The translations under genes were made by a program, and so were the position numbers. A DNA stretch of 64,000 nucleotides from CAVPDG01 sp963702535 (GTDB taxonomy: Bacteria; Chloroflexota; Anaerolineae; Anaerolineales; UBA4823): contig CAVPDG010000011.1 in assembly GCA_963702535.1 (NCBI GenBank), forward strand, positions 293,813 to 357,812, read 5' to 3'. Below are positions 31,305 to 40,145 of this stretch, in pieces (within the stretch, counting starts at the first letter, position 1; every line of letters starts with the position of its first letter). The notes beneath the pieces are model-generated. The model saw only the letters and a list, made by a program, of their open reading frames with translations, was not told the origin of the DNA and ran no database searches.

Positions 31305-32456
31305 TCAATTGGCAAAGACGAGCACAGCACCGCTCGTAGTAGGCACGCCCCGCCAGGATTGCGCAAGTCCGGTTTGAACGTCCGCAAGCTGACGGGGACC
31401 GGCTTGACCGCGCAACTGGAGCACCACTTCCAGGGCGCGCGCCAGACCGGTTGCGTCAAGTAAATTACCCCAGCCCAGGCTGCCTCCAGAACTGTTAACC
31501 GGCAACTCACCGGCAGCCTCGGTATAGCCCGCCTCCGTAAGCACACCCGCTTCGCCGGGGTGCATTAAACCCAGGGCTTCCAAGGATTGGAGCTCTTTAT
31601 AGGCGTAGGTATCGTCGACTTCTGCAAAGTCGATCACATCCAGCGGGTTCTTGATCCCCGCCTGCCGGTAAGCCATGCGGGCGGCTTTTTCAATATACGG
31701 GATCCTGCCCCACTCCCGGCTCTCCAGGGATGGCGAATCGTTGCACCAGCCTGCGCCGATAATCCAAACCGGGTGCTGAGAAAGGCGCCCGGCTATCTTC
31801 TCCGACGCCAACACCATGACCACCGCGCCATCTGAGGTTTCAGCAGCCTCCCTTTTCCCCAGGGGCCAGGACAAAAGTGGACCGCTCAATATTTCATCTA
31901 CGGCGAGATCCGCTCCGTACGGGGCAGAAGGGTTTTTCAAAGCGTTCAGGCGGTTTTTTACAACAACCGCGGCGCATTGCTCACGCGTTGTACCTGTGTC
32001 GAACAGATAGCAATTCATCTCCAATCCGGCGATGAAATGGCTGTTCAGCCCAAGCGGACGGTTGATCACCGGATCCTGGGCGTATGCGCTTATTTCAGAC
32101 AGGGTAAGAATATTAGAGGCTTTGCTGTGACCCTCGACAGCGACAAGGTCAAATTGACCGGTTCGGATCAGCATATAGCCGGTAGCCAGCCCATGCAGCC
32201 CATCTCCGGTTACGGTGTGCATAGGCTTCAGCGCTGCGCCGAGCTGGTCTGGGGTATATTCATCGAAAATGCTCGTCCCTTCGTGGAAATCTTCAGCTAC
32301 GGTCACGAAACTCTCGATATCCTTGCGCGGATCTACGCCGGCATCGGCGTAGGCGCGCACAGCAGCCTGATAAACCATTTCTTTATAAGAGACTTCCGGT
32401 GTGCGTGATCTAAAGCCATACCATCCAATGCCAACAACTGCGACGCGGTAATTCAT
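31305..32456 (-). CDS. Thiolase-superfamily protein lacking the nucleophilic Cys (second)
   Basis: Around 384 residues, with VAVVGIGWYGFRSRTPEVSY, a region aligning to the nucleophile loop that reads TGDGLHGLATG (no Cys), SDGAVVMVLASEKIA, and SGGSLGWGNLLDATG in place of the GHP motif. It is a divergent paralogue of the next gene and lies 12 bases upstream of it. The second of two adjacent ATGs is better spaced from GGAGG. Two distinct inactive-looking subunits side by side suggest a heteromeric complex with DUF35 proteins. Confidence 0.86.
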   Translation of the reverse strand: MNYRVAVVGIGWYGFRSRTPEVSYKEMVYQAAVRAYADAGVDPRKDIESFVTVAEDFHEGTSIFDEYTPDQLGAALKPMHTVTGDGLHGLATGYMLIRTGQFDLVAVEGHSKASNILTLSEISAYAQDPVINRPLGLNSHFIAGLEMNCYLFDTGTTREQCAAVVVKNRLNALKNPSAPYGADLAVDEILSGPLLSWPLGKREAAETSDGAVVMVLASEKIAGRLSQHPVWIIGAGWCNDSPSLESREWGRIPYIEKAARMAYRQAGIKNPLDVIDFAEVDDTYAYKELQSLEALGLMHPGEAGVLTEAGYTEAAGELPVNSSGGSLGWGNLLDATGLARALEVVLQLRGQAGPRQLADVQTGLAQSWRGVPTTSGAVLVFAN

Positions 32457-32475
32457 CATCTACCTCCTCTCCTGC

Positions 32476-33348
32476 TCAAATCTTTCCCGCAGCACGCGCC
32501 TTATCCAGGACACGCTGGGCAGACTTGATGATTGGGGCATCGATCATCCGACCTTCCAGGGCAAATGCGCCCTTCCCGGCGTCTTGGTAGCTTTTGGACG
32601 CTTCGACGATCTTTTTTGCTCGAGCAATGGCTTCGTCGCTTGGGGTGAACACCTCCTGTACCGGCTGAACCTGCCTGGGATGGATAATCTGCTTACCCGA
32701 AAATCCCATATTTGCCCCCTGGCGTGCGTCGCGCATTAATCCCTCGATGTCGTTGAAGTCCACGTAGACCTGGTCAATCGCTTGCAGGTCTGCCGCAGCG
32801 GTATGGGTGACGATGGCGCTCCGGGCGTAAAAGACTTCCCATCCGTCCGGCGTACGCGTCGCCCCCACGTCGTTTGCAAAGTCTTCGGCGCCAAAAATGA
32901 GCGCTTGCAGGCGCGGTGCGGCGGTAATAATCTCTGGCAGGTTGAGGATGCCTCTGGCAGATTCGACAATCGCAATCAGAATTGTGCTGCCAGGGGTTGA
33001 GGAGTGGCTCAATTCGGCTTCCTCAACCCGATCGCTTACCCAGCGCAACTGCTCTCCGCTCTCCAGCTTAGGGATTACGATGCCCTGCGGGCGAGCAGGA
33101 AGCACCAACTCCAGGTCGGTCGCCTCCAAACCGGAGCCGACGGGGTTGATGCGCACCAGGTATTCGGAGCTGCCAAAATCCAGCGAATGCAACGCCTGGC
33201 GAATCGTTTTGCGCGCCTGCTCCTTCTGGTTGGCTGCCACGCCATCCTCGAGATCCATGCAAATACAATCCACACCCAAAGAGGTGGCTTTTTCGATCTT
33301 GTGTAAGTCATCTCCGGGCACGTACAGCAAAGCACGGCGAGCGCGCAT
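32476..33348 (-). CDS. HpcH/HpaI-CitE family lyase (malyl-CoA/citryl-CoA type)
   Basis: About 290 residues with the CitE pattern: RRALLYVPGDDLHKIEKA, DCICMDLEDGVAANQKEQAR (metal-binding Asp/Glu), LVRINPVGSG, IVIPKLES, LIFGAEDFANDVGA and SGKQIIHPRQVQPV. Family members cleave or form malyl-CoA, methylmalyl-CoA, citramalyl-CoA or citryl-CoA. The ATG at 33348 is eight bases after AAGGTG; an in-frame GTG at 33357 is less likely. It heads the thiolase/DUF35 group, pointing to acyl-CoA metabolism. Confidence 0.9.
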   Translation of the reverse strand: MRARRALLYVPGDDLHKIEKATSLGVDCICMDLEDGVAANQKEQARKTIRQALHSLDFGSSEYLVRINPVGSGLEATDLELVLPARPQGIVIPKLESGEQLRWVSDRVEEAELSHSSTPGSTILIAIVESARGILNLPEIITAAPRLQALIFGAEDFANDVGATRTPDGWEVFYARSAIVTHTAAADLQAIDQVYVDFNDIEGLMRDARQGANMGFSGKQIIHPRQVQPVQEVFTPSDEAIARAKKIVEASKSYQDAGKGAFALEGRMIDAPIIKSAQRVLDKARAAGKI

Positions 33349-33360
33349 AATTTTCACCTT

Positions 33361-34257
33361 TTATGAAGTGCTGATTTCTTCGTGAGGGCGTCTTCGCTGG
33401 GCAAGGTAGGCTAAACCTATGCTGAGAATGAACAAGATGATCAGGGGTCCCATAACCAGAGACATGTTGACCGGATCGACGGTGGGTGTGATTGCCGCAG
33501 CCATAACAGCGATAATGACGATTGCTAATCGCCACTGGCGAGCCAGGGTGCGCGCATCGACGAGGTTCATGCTTGCCAAGACATAGATGACGAGCGGGAA
33601 TTCAAAAGCAACGCCAATCCAGAACATGAGCGATGTGACGAAACCGATGTATGTGGATGGGCGGGGGATGGTTGTGATGCCCATAAAATTGAGCAGGAAG
33701 GGTAGGGCTGTGGGCAACATCCCAAAGTAGGCGAAAGCGACCCCACCCAGAAAGAACAATACCACCAATGGAATAGCGAATAATCCGATGATACGGGAGC
33801 GTCTGGATAGACCCGGGGCGGCAAAGAGCCATAACTCAAAGGCAATGTAGGGCAGCGCCAGGGCAAAGCCGCAGAGCAGCGCAACGCGCATAAAAGTGCC
33901 AACCGATTCAGTGACATCGATGGCTTGGAGACCGCTGATGCCTCCCACCGGTTGGGCGAGAATGTCGATGATCCTGGCTGTGAAGGCGAAGGAGAAAACG
34001 GTGGTGATTGCCATGAAGATCACGGCGCGCAGCAGGTGCTTGCGCAAGGCGCCGATGTGCTCCATCAGCCCCATCGGATTCTCCATCGTCTTAGCGAAGG
34101 TATCCGGCAGAGGCTCGTCTTCTGGCTCTTCGGTAAATAGAACTTTGATTTCGGTGGAAAGATTGCTGAACCAACGCGTGATGGGACTGAAAATTCGAGC
34201 CAGCAGGCGGAAGGGGGCTGTGAGAAGGCGCCAGAACCCGGAGAGGAATTTTCGCAT
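33361..34257 (-). CDS. tatC: Twin-arginine translocase subunit TatC
   Basis: This 298-residue protein has the six-helix TatC core: GLMEHIGALRKHLLRAV near residue 65, PYIAFELWLFAAPGLSRRSR, YIGFVTSLMFWIGVAFEFPL and AAAITPTVDPVNM. A 60-residue N-terminal extension, basic then acidic, precedes the usual start and is unusual. It exports folded proteins with a twin-arginine signal. The tatA/B gene lies four bases upstream, and a Tat-signal L,D-transpeptidase lies 5 kb away. Confidence 0.95.
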   Translation of the reverse strand: MRKFLSGFWRLLTAPFRLLARIFSPITRWFSNLSTEIKVLFTEEPEDEPLPDTFAKTMENPMGLMEHIGALRKHLLRAVIFMAITTVFSFAFTARIIDILAQPVGGISGLQAIDVTESVGTFMRVALLCGFALALPYIAFELWLFAAPGLSRRSRIIGLFAIPLVVLFFLGGVAFAYFGMLPTALPFLLNFMGITTIPRPSTYIGFVTSLMFWIGVAFEFPLVIYVLASMNLVDARTLARQWRLAIVIIAVMAAAITPTVDPVNMSLVMGPLIILFILSIGLAYLAQRRRPHEEISTS

Positions 34258-34260
34258 AGA

Positions 34261-34683
34261 TCAGGACTGCTCAGAGGAGCCAGTGGATTCGCCTGCAGGC
34301 GGCTCGACCGGGGCGTCGGGTTGCGTTTTTGCTTGAGGCGCGATCGTGTTGGGCGACTTTGTCCAGTCGTCGAAATTAAAACTCGCCGCCTCGCTCTTGA
34401 TTGGATCGATATCCTTGGACAGAGATGATTTCAAACCGTCGGTAGAGGTCTTGATATCTTTTTGGATCTCGTCCAGACCTGCATCACGCATCAAGCGGTT
34501 TGGCAGGGTGCGAATCTCGTTGGAGGCTTGCTGGATCGTGCGCCAGTTCTCGGAGGTGACGATCTTCCTGAGATTCTTGCCGATTGTGCGCCCGGACTTC
34601 ACCATATCCTTGGGTCCAAGAACGATGAGTGCAATCAGTATAATGAAAAAGAGCTCCAGGGGACCTATGCCAAGAATATCCAT
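34261..34683 (-). CDS. TatA/TatB family translocase protein
   Basis: This 140-residue protein has a single N-terminal helix (PLELFFIILIALIVLGPKDM), an amphipathic helix (SGRTIGKNLRKIV) and a long polar, Pro-rich tail. The length and the GPKDM turn favour TatB-like over TatA, but the assignment between them is not certain. It is directly upstream of tatC. Confidence 0.9.
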   Translation of the reverse strand: MDILGIGPLELFFIILIALIVLGPKDMVKSGRTIGKNLRKIVTSENWRTIQQASNEIRTLPNRLMRDAGLDEIQKDIKTSTDGLKSSLSKDIDPIKSEAASFNFDDWTKSPNTIAPQAKTQPDAPVEPPAGESTGSSEQS

Positions 34684-34701
34684 ATTTACTCAGGTTCGCA
34701 T

Positions 34702-35163
34702 CTACACCGTTTCATCTGGACGGTCTTTGCCCAGAATATTTTGCATGGATTGGCGGATCTCATTTTGTCTTTGCGCCAGGCTGCCCAAGACCCCATTGAC
34801 AAAACGGGGGGTACTATCGGAGCCATACACTTTCGCCAGCTCAACTGCTTCATTGATGGCAACTTTGATCGGCGTCTTACTGTAGACGGCAAACTCCCAG
34901 AGTGCTATTCTTAAGATATTGCGATCAATGGTTGCAACCTGGTCGAGCGGCCATTCCGGGGCATGCTCGGCGATAAACCCATCCAGGGTGCTGGCGATGG
35001 GCCATACGCCCATGACGATCTGGCGCGCAAACTCCGCCAGTGTCTCATCCAGCTCCTCTTCAGTCACTCTCTGCTCCCACACCAGACCAGCGGGATGACC
35101 GGTAAGATCGATTTCGTAAAGTGCTTGCAGGGCAATGCTGCGTGCCCTGGTACGTGGTTTCAT
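34702..35163 (-). CDS. nusB: Transcription antitermination factor NusB
   Basis: About 153 residues from the ATG at 35163. The pattern RTRARSIALQALYEIDLTGH, with IDRNILRIALWEF and NEAVELAKVYGSDSTPRFVN, is classic NusB. It binds boxA RNA with NusE to prevent early termination in rRNA operons. It lies seven bases after the asp23 stop, with GAGGT upstream. Confidence 0.95.
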   Translation of the reverse strand: MKPRTRARSIALQALYEIDLTGHPAGLVWEQRVTEEELDETLAEFARQIVMGVWPIASTLDGFIAEHAPEWPLDQVATIDRNILRIALWEFAVYSKTPIKVAINEAVELAKVYGSDSTPRFVNGVLGSLAQRQNEIRQSMQNILGKDRPDETV

Positions 35164-35170
35164 GCGATGA

Positions 35171-35512
35171 TCAGACCTCTGACACCTCGACATAGTCGAT
35201 ATCATGGATATGCACGTTCACCCTACCGACCTGCATGCCAACCATCTCAGAGATCGCCCGCGAAACCTGTTGCTGGATACGATGGCTCACCTCGCGGATG
35301 TTGACATCGTTCTTAAGGATCACGGAAAGGTTGGCAAAGACCGAGTCGTCGTGAACCTCCAGGTGTACCCCACCCCCTGCGCTTCTTTTGAGCAGGCGAT
35401 TGACACTGGAAGGCTCTTCAGCCATGCGACTGACACCATCAACATTCAAGGTGGTCAGGCGGGCGATCGAGACCAAAACATCAGGAGCTATTGTTGTCTT
35501 ACCACCGATCAT
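35171..35512 (-). CDS. Asp23/Gls24 family protein
   Basis: About 113 residues from the ATG at 35512, four bases after GGAGG; a longer start at 35527 is less likely. The sequence (TTIAPDVLVSIARLTTLNVD, VNIREVSHRIQQQVSRAISE, VGRVNVHIHDIDY) matches the Asp23 family. These proteins sit near the membrane and are linked to envelope stress; in many Gram-positive genomes the gene lies beside nusB, as here. Confidence 0.92.
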   Translation of the reverse strand: MIGGKTTIAPDVLVSIARLTTLNVDGVSRMAEEPSSVNRLLKRSAGGGVHLEVHDDSVFANLSVILKNDVNIREVSHRIQQQVSRAISEMVGMQVGRVNVHIHDIDYVEVSEV

Positions 35513-35530
35513 ATTTCCTCCATGCACCCA

Positions 35531-36292
35531 TCACATCATTGCCATTCCACCATCGACGCCGAGGACCTGTCCGGTAATATAGGAGGCCTGGTCGGAGGCG
35601 AGAAAAGCCACCGCAAAGGCAATCTCTTCAGCTTCTCCCTTGCGACCCAGGGGGATGAGGTTTAAGATTGCCTGCCGCATATCCTCGGGAACTTTAGCCC
35701 AGATATCGGTTTCAATATAGCCTGCCGCAATAGCGTTAACGGTGACGCTCCGTGAAGCTACTTCACGCGCCAGAGCCTTGGTGAAGCCGATCTGCCCGGC
35801 TTTGGAAGCGGCATAGTTGGTTTGTCCCGGATTGCCCATTTCGCCAGCCACCGAGGTGATGTTGATGATCCGCCCATAGCGCTTGCGGATCATGTGGCGG
35901 ACTGCGGCTTTAGAACAGTTGAAGGTGCTTTTAAGATTGGTATCTTGAACGATATCCCAGTCCTCTTCTGATAGCATCATGATCAGGTTGTCGCGCGTGA
36001 TCCCGGCATTATTGACCAGGATGTCTAAGCCACCCAAAGCATCGATGCTGGCTTTGACCAGATCCTGCGCCTGTTTGAAGCTGGAGACGTCTGCCTGAAA
36101 GGCGCTGGCGCGCCCGCCCGCGGCATTAATTTGCTGTACCACTTCTTCAGCCGCGGATGGAGAGTTATGGTAATTGACAGCGACAGCCGCGCCTCGCCTG
36201 GCAAGTTCGAGGGCAATTGCTTTACCAATACCACGCGATGCGCCGGTTACGAGCGCAACACGACCTTCAAGTGAGAGATTTGTATCGGGCAC
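35531..36292 (-). CDS. fabG: 3-oxoacyl-ACP reductase FabG
   Basis: This 253-residue short-chain dehydrogenase has VTGASRGIGKAIALELARRG (NADPH binding), NNAGITRDNLIMML, the catalytic Ser in ITSVAGEMGN and the YxxxK pair in TNYAASKAGQIGFTK. It ends in YITGQVLGVDGGMAMM, typical of FabG. It reduces beta-ketoacyl-ACP in fatty acid synthesis. fabD lies upstream on the same strand, which supports this specific role. Confidence 0.93.
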   Translation of the reverse strand: MPDTNLSLEGRVALVTGASRGIGKAIALELARRGAAVAVNYHNSPSAAEEVVQQINAAGGRASAFQADVSSFKQAQDLVKASIDALGGLDILVNNAGITRDNLIMMLSEEDWDIVQDTNLKSTFNCSKAAVRHMIRKRYGRIINITSVAGEMGNPGQTNYAASKAGQIGFTKALAREVASRSVTVNAIAAGYIETDIWAKVPEDMRQAILNLIPLGRKGEAEEIAFAVAFLASDQASYITGQVLGVDGGMAMM

Positions 36293-36433
36293 CTTTAAAT
36301 CTCCTGCAGAATAGTAGCAAAATGATGATGCGTGCAGAGTTGGCAGGTTGAAATATTATACCGCACGTTGCTGGACGCGTTCGTTATGCGGAAGAGCGCT
36401 GATTTTGCCGCCCTGGATATTGGGTAGGCGCCA

Positions 36434-37384
36434 TCAAGACGCTTCCTCTTGAAATAGCGCCTCAAAATCTGATGGGGTTCCCAGGGTGTATCCGATTGCC
36501 TCGGGATTGATGCGCTTGAGCAATCCGGTTAGTACGGAACCGCTGCCGATCTCGATAAATGTTGTCACACCGTGGGAGCTCAGGTATTGGATCGTTTCAG
36601 TCCAACGGACCCTGGAGGTCAATTGCGCCTGTAGATCAGCACGGATCGCTTCGATGGAGGCGAGAGGGGCAGCGCTGACATTTCCGATCACAGGGTACGC
36701 CGGGTTGGATAGGCTAAGCTGCTCAACCGCCTGATTGAAGCCTTCTTGCGCAGGGATCATTAAGGGAGAGTGGGCGGCGATGCTGACTGCCAGGGGCAGC
36801 GCTCGCCGGGCGCCAGCCGCTTTGGCGCCAGCAAGGGCGCGCTCGAGAGCTCCTTTGGCGCCCGAAATGACCACCTGACCGGGACAATTATCGTTTGCCA
36901 CCTGGACGGTCTCGCCTGGAGCGCTGGCATCTGCGCATACCTGATCCAGGGTGGGGATATCCAGCCCCAGGATGGCTGCCATCCCCCCTGGTGCGATATC
37001 CCCTGCCATTTTCATCACCTCGCCGCGCCTGCGCGCCAGCCGGAGTCCGTCCGAAAAGGAGAATGCACTTGCCGCCACCAGGGCGCTCAATTCTCCCATC
37101 GAATGACCTGCGGTAAATGCCGGGGTGGAACCTGCAAACCGGGTCTGCAGAACGCGCAGCGCGGCGATGGAATGGACCATTAAGGCAGGTTGCGTATTGA
37201 TTGTGTCATTTAGATCGGATTCTGGTCCCTGCCAACACAGGCTTGAGATCGGGAAACCGAGGACTTCATCTGCCTCGGAAAAAATTCGTTGCGCCTCGGG
37301 GAATGCACTTGCAAGCTCGCGCCCCATGCCAACGACCTGCGATCCCTGACCGGGAAAAAGGAATGCGGTTTTCTCCAGATCCAT
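36434..37384 (-). CDS. fabD: Malonyl CoA-ACP transacylase FabD
   Basis: This 316-residue enzyme begins FLFPGQGSQVVGMGRELA and contains the catalytic serine in AGHSMGELSALVAA, the arginine in RRRGEVM, QVANDNCPGQVVISG and the catalytic His in AAHSPLM. It loads malonyl groups on acyl carrier protein. rpmF is 118 bases upstream and fabG 141 bases downstream; rpmF-fab order is common in bacteria. No acpP gene is visible here. Confidence 0.95.
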   Translation of the reverse strand: MDLEKTAFLFPGQGSQVVGMGRELASAFPEAQRIFSEADEVLGFPISSLCWQGPESDLNDTINTQPALMVHSIAALRVLQTRFAGSTPAFTAGHSMGELSALVAASAFSFSDGLRLARRRGEVMKMAGDIAPGGMAAILGLDIPTLDQVCADASAPGETVQVANDNCPGQVVISGAKGALERALAGAKAAGARRALPLAVSIAAHSPLMIPAQEGFNQAVEQLSLSNPAYPVIGNVSAAPLASIEAIRADLQAQLTSRVRWTETIQYLSSHGVTTFIEIGSGSVLTGLLKRINPEAIGYTLGTPSDFEALFQEEAS

Positions 37385-37502
37385 TCAAACTCTCCTCGCT
37401 CGCCTGATCTCTCCAGGAAATATCAGGAGCGTGGCTATGGCTGTTTTTCCGCCACCCCACGCTCCGATGTTTCATTCAGACCGGTATCGATATGAGCTGG
37501 AT

Positions 37503-37700
37503 TTATTTTTTCTTCTTATCTTCTTCCATGTTGACCACTTCTTTGCCCTTGTAATGTCCGCAGCTTGGGCAGACAGTGTGGGGCAATCTCATCTCGCCGC
37601 AATTGGAGCATTGCACCAGGTTCTGGGTTTCCAATGCATCGTGCGCGCGGCGGCGATCTCGGCGGCCTCTGGAAAGTTTACGCTTTGGTTGTGGGGGCAT
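37503..37700 (-). CDS. rpmF: Ribosomal protein L32
   Basis: A 65-residue protein, PPQPKRKLSRGRRDRRRAHD at the start, with the zinc ribbon CSNCGEM and CPSCGHY. It has a Lys-rich tail. All four zinc cysteines are present, so this is the C+ form of L32. It lies ahead of fabD. Confidence 0.95.
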   Translation of the reverse strand: MPPQPKRKLSRGRRDRRRAHDALETQNLVQCSNCGEMRLPHTVCPSCGHYKGKEVVNMEEDKKKK

Positions 37701-37762
37701 GTTCTACTTCCTGTTCCGGTTCCAGTGGAAAACTGGATTTCTATGGATGATTTTCATGACAA

Positions 37763-37783
37763 TGCCTGCCCATTGGGCAGGCA
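37763..37783 (-). terminator. Hairpin after the thioredoxin-TPR gene
   Basis: A perfect 9-base stem (37763-37771 with 37775-37783) has a three-base loop, 47 bases past the stop at 37830. The T run is poor, so it may be a weak terminator or only an mRNA end structure. Confidence 0.45.
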
Positions 37784-37829
37784 GGTGGATTATACGGGCA
37801 TGATATCAAAATGTCAAGGAATCATCACA

Positions 37830-38672
37830 CTAAAAGAGGATCGAGGCGAGCTCATTTCGATACTGGCGGGTAAGAGGCGTTTCGCCTTGGAGATCCAGGA
37901 TGGCGAGTAACACCTGACGCGCCTCACCGTTGCGATATTTTTTGTCCTGGCGTAAAACATCCAGCAGACCGTCCATCGCGGCGGGAAAATTGCCACGTGC
38001 AACCAGGCGAAGCGCATGGTTATAGGCAGCCTCGATGGGATCGTCGCTGGATGAGGCGGCTTGCCGGATGCGCAGGAGTGCAGCAGCCAGTGGGCGAAGC
38101 CCATTTGCAGCGGGCAACTCGCGGCTGGTGGGGAAGGTTGCCAGGATCTTTTCGGCCTCATCGGGACGATTTTGCGCCAGCAGGCACCTCGCCAGCCCAA
38201 GCAGCGCGGGTGGATGAGATGGTACATACTCCAACGCCTGGCGGTAGGCTTTTTCTGCTCCCATCCAGTTATTATCCAGGAGCAAGCTGTCGCCTTTTTC
38301 GATCGCCAGGTCTGCAGGCGTGGGCGCCAGGGCGCGGAAAAATTCTCTCACCCTTGATTCGGGTTGCATGCCAACAAATTCGGCAACGACACCCCCATTC
38401 CGGAACGCCTTTACACTGGGGATGCTGTGCACTGCGTAGCGGACAGCCAGCTTTTGATTATCATCGACATTCACCTTCGCCAGGCGCAAGCCTCCGCCCG
38501 CCTCGTCCGTAAGACGCTCTAACAGCGGACTCAGTGTGCGGCAAGGGACGCACCATGGCGCCCAGAAATCGACTATTACAGGTATCTGCGCAGAATATGA
38601 AATCACCTGCATTTCGAAATCGGATTCGGAAACATCGATGATGTTATCGGATGACATCCTGTCATACTCCAT
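37830..38672 (-). CDS. Thioredoxin-TPR protein (CnoX/YbbN-like)
   Basis: This 280-residue protein has an N-terminal thioredoxin fold (VIVDFWAPWCVPCRTLSPLL) with both redox cysteines, in the form WCVPC rather than WCGPC. A C-terminal TPR-like helical region follows (AEKAYRQALEYVPSHPPALL, AAYNHALRLVARGNFPAAMD). The layout is that of CnoX/YbbN, a holdase that hands clients to chaperones. Having both cysteines suggests a redox role too. A second ATG at 38657 is possible. It follows the hypothetical gene at 38674 almost without a gap. Confidence 0.9.
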   Translation of the reverse strand: MEYDRMSSDNIIDVSESDFEMQVISYSAQIPVIVDFWAPWCVPCRTLSPLLERLTDEAGGGLRLAKVNVDDNQKLAVRYAVHSIPSVKAFRNGGVVAEFVGMQPESRVREFFRALAPTPADLAIEKGDSLLLDNNWMGAEKAYRQALEYVPSHPPALLGLARCLLAQNRPDEAEKILATFPTSRELPAANGLRPLAAALLRIRQAASSSDDPIEAAYNHALRLVARGNFPAAMDGLLDVLRQDKKYRNGEARQVLLAILDLQGETPLTRQYRNELASILF

Positions 38673-38673
38673 T

Positions 38674-39096
38674 CTATTCGCTGTCCGGATCGATCATACC
38701 CGGCTGCTCGACCTCAAGCACTTCGCCATGGATGTTGATGTGAATCTTGAACCCCATCATGCCCAGGTAGGCGCGGGCTTCTTCCGGTATCCCGCTACTG
38801 CTGAGGGCGTCGTACTGTTTGTCCAGGTTCTTCAACTGCGAAGCGATCATCGCCATCGAGAAAATATCATCCTGACCGATCATCTTCGCGGTTTGCTCGC
38901 TGATCTGGTCTTCTGAGCCTTTGATCATCTCGCTGAAAAATTGGATCACCTGGAGATCTATCGACTCTGCCGGAATGTGCCGCTTAAAACCAGCGTCGTC
39001 GACGACATAACACGGCTCATCGCCAACGTATGCAACGCCGACTTTTCGATCGAGCTCATCGACAACCAACCCTTCGAAAACTGCAACTTTAGGCAT
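38674..39096 (-). CDS. Conserved hypothetical protein
   Basis: This 140-residue soluble protein has a beta-rich N-terminal half (VAVFEGLVVDELDRKVGVAY, YVVDDAGFKRHIPAESID) and a helical C-terminal half (DDIFSMAMIASQLKNLDKQY). I do not recognise the family. Its stop lies one base from the thioredoxin-TPR start, so the two are coupled and may act together in protein quality control. Confidence 0.7.
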   Translation of the reverse strand: MPKVAVFEGLVVDELDRKVGVAYVGDEPCYVVDDAGFKRHIPAESIDLQVIQFFSEMIKGSEDQISEQTAKMIGQDDIFSMAMIASQLKNLDKQYDALSSSGIPEEARAYLGMMGFKIHINIHGEVLEVEQPGMIDPDSE

Positions 39097-39106
39097 AGCT
39101 CGGAAA

Positions 39107-40120
39107 TTAGATTACCTCAACCTTTGTGCCATAATTTTTATAAATCCCGGGCTCGGCGGGAGGGACAACGGGTAAACACCAGCGGTAGAGCCACTTGGCA
39201 GCCTGCGGCGTCAGGTTGATACATCCGTGACTGCGGGGTCTGCCGAAGTTATTGTGCCAGTAAGTGCCATGAAACGAAATGCCGCTTTCGGTGATGTACG
39301 TCACCCAGGGTACCCCGGGAAGATCATAGCCATTATACGCCAAATTTCCACGAGCCATGTGGCGGGATGCACGTTTATGGTTTGTGATGTGGATGCCAGG
39401 TGGGGTGGCGTAATTGCCATTGCTAAAGCGCGCTCCGGTTGCGGTGCGCGCCATGAAAACCGGTTGGTCCCACTCGTACGCCACAACAGCCTGTTCTTCG
39501 ATTAATACCTCGATGCGCTTTGCGGATAAAGGCAAGTCTGGCGATAACGGCGCCAACTCCTCATACGGGATTATCCGCAGGTGTGCCGCAGGAACGTAAT
39601 AGCTGACTTCCCATTTGTCATTGAGCAGGTGATACCATGGCTGACCATCTTCGCCCGTAATCAATTGTTTAACCCAATGCGTGGTCTCGTAATAAAAGCG
39701 ATAGGCGACCGGGTAGCGCTTATCCGGTTTCCAATGAGCATCCGTATAGGGCACGGTGACTTCTGCAAGAGCGCCGCTTGCCGGAATATCCGGCAGCGGT
39801 GGATTTAGCAACGTGCGCACAGGCTGGATAGCGCCAGAGTGTACGTAGCCTTTGCGATTGATTTGATACCAAACCCGGTTGAAGGCTGGTTCCTCATCGC
39901 CGATGGTCGTTTCTGTGATCGTGAGGAGCATGTCCTTCCAGTACGTCTCAAGGATCTGACCCTGGAAGGAAGGCCGGTCGTGCAGGTTGATGCTGGCGTC
40001 CAGCACCCTGCCTTGTTGTTCATCCGGAAGATTGATGTGCCCGCCCAGCGGCGTGAGGAATAAACCTGCCAGAGCAGCTCCATTTAGCTTTAAAAATTCA
40101 CGACGGGAGATCTTGCTCAT
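39107..40120 (-). CDS. Tat-exported L,D-transpeptidase (YkuD)
   Basis: This 337-residue protein has a twin-arginine signal (SRREFLKLNGAALAGLFLTP) and SH3-like middle segments. Its C-terminal YkuD catalytic domain has HGTYWHNNFGRPRSHGCINL, holding the catalytic His and Cys. Such enzymes form 3-3 peptidoglycan cross-links or attach proteins to the wall. The Tat genes are 5 kb downstream on the same strand. A second, different L,D-transpeptidase lies immediately upstream. Confidence 0.93.
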   Translation of the reverse strand: MSKISRREFLKLNGAALAGLFLTPLGGHINLPDEQQGRVLDASINLHDRPSFQGQILETYWKDMLLTITETTIGDEEPAFNRVWYQINRKGYVHSGAIQPVRTLLNPPLPDIPASGALAEVTVPYTDAHWKPDKRYPVAYRFYYETTHWVKQLITGEDGQPWYHLLNDKWEVSYYVPAAHLRIIPYEELAPLSPDLPLSAKRIEVLIEEQAVVAYEWDQPVFMARTATGARFSNGNYATPPGIHITNHKRASRHMARGNLAYNGYDLPGVPWVTYITESGISFHGTYWHNNFGRPRSHGCINLTPQAAKWLYRWCLPVVPPAEPGIYKNYGTKVEVI

Positions 40121-40145
40121 GCCGTTATTTTAATAGATGGAGCGG

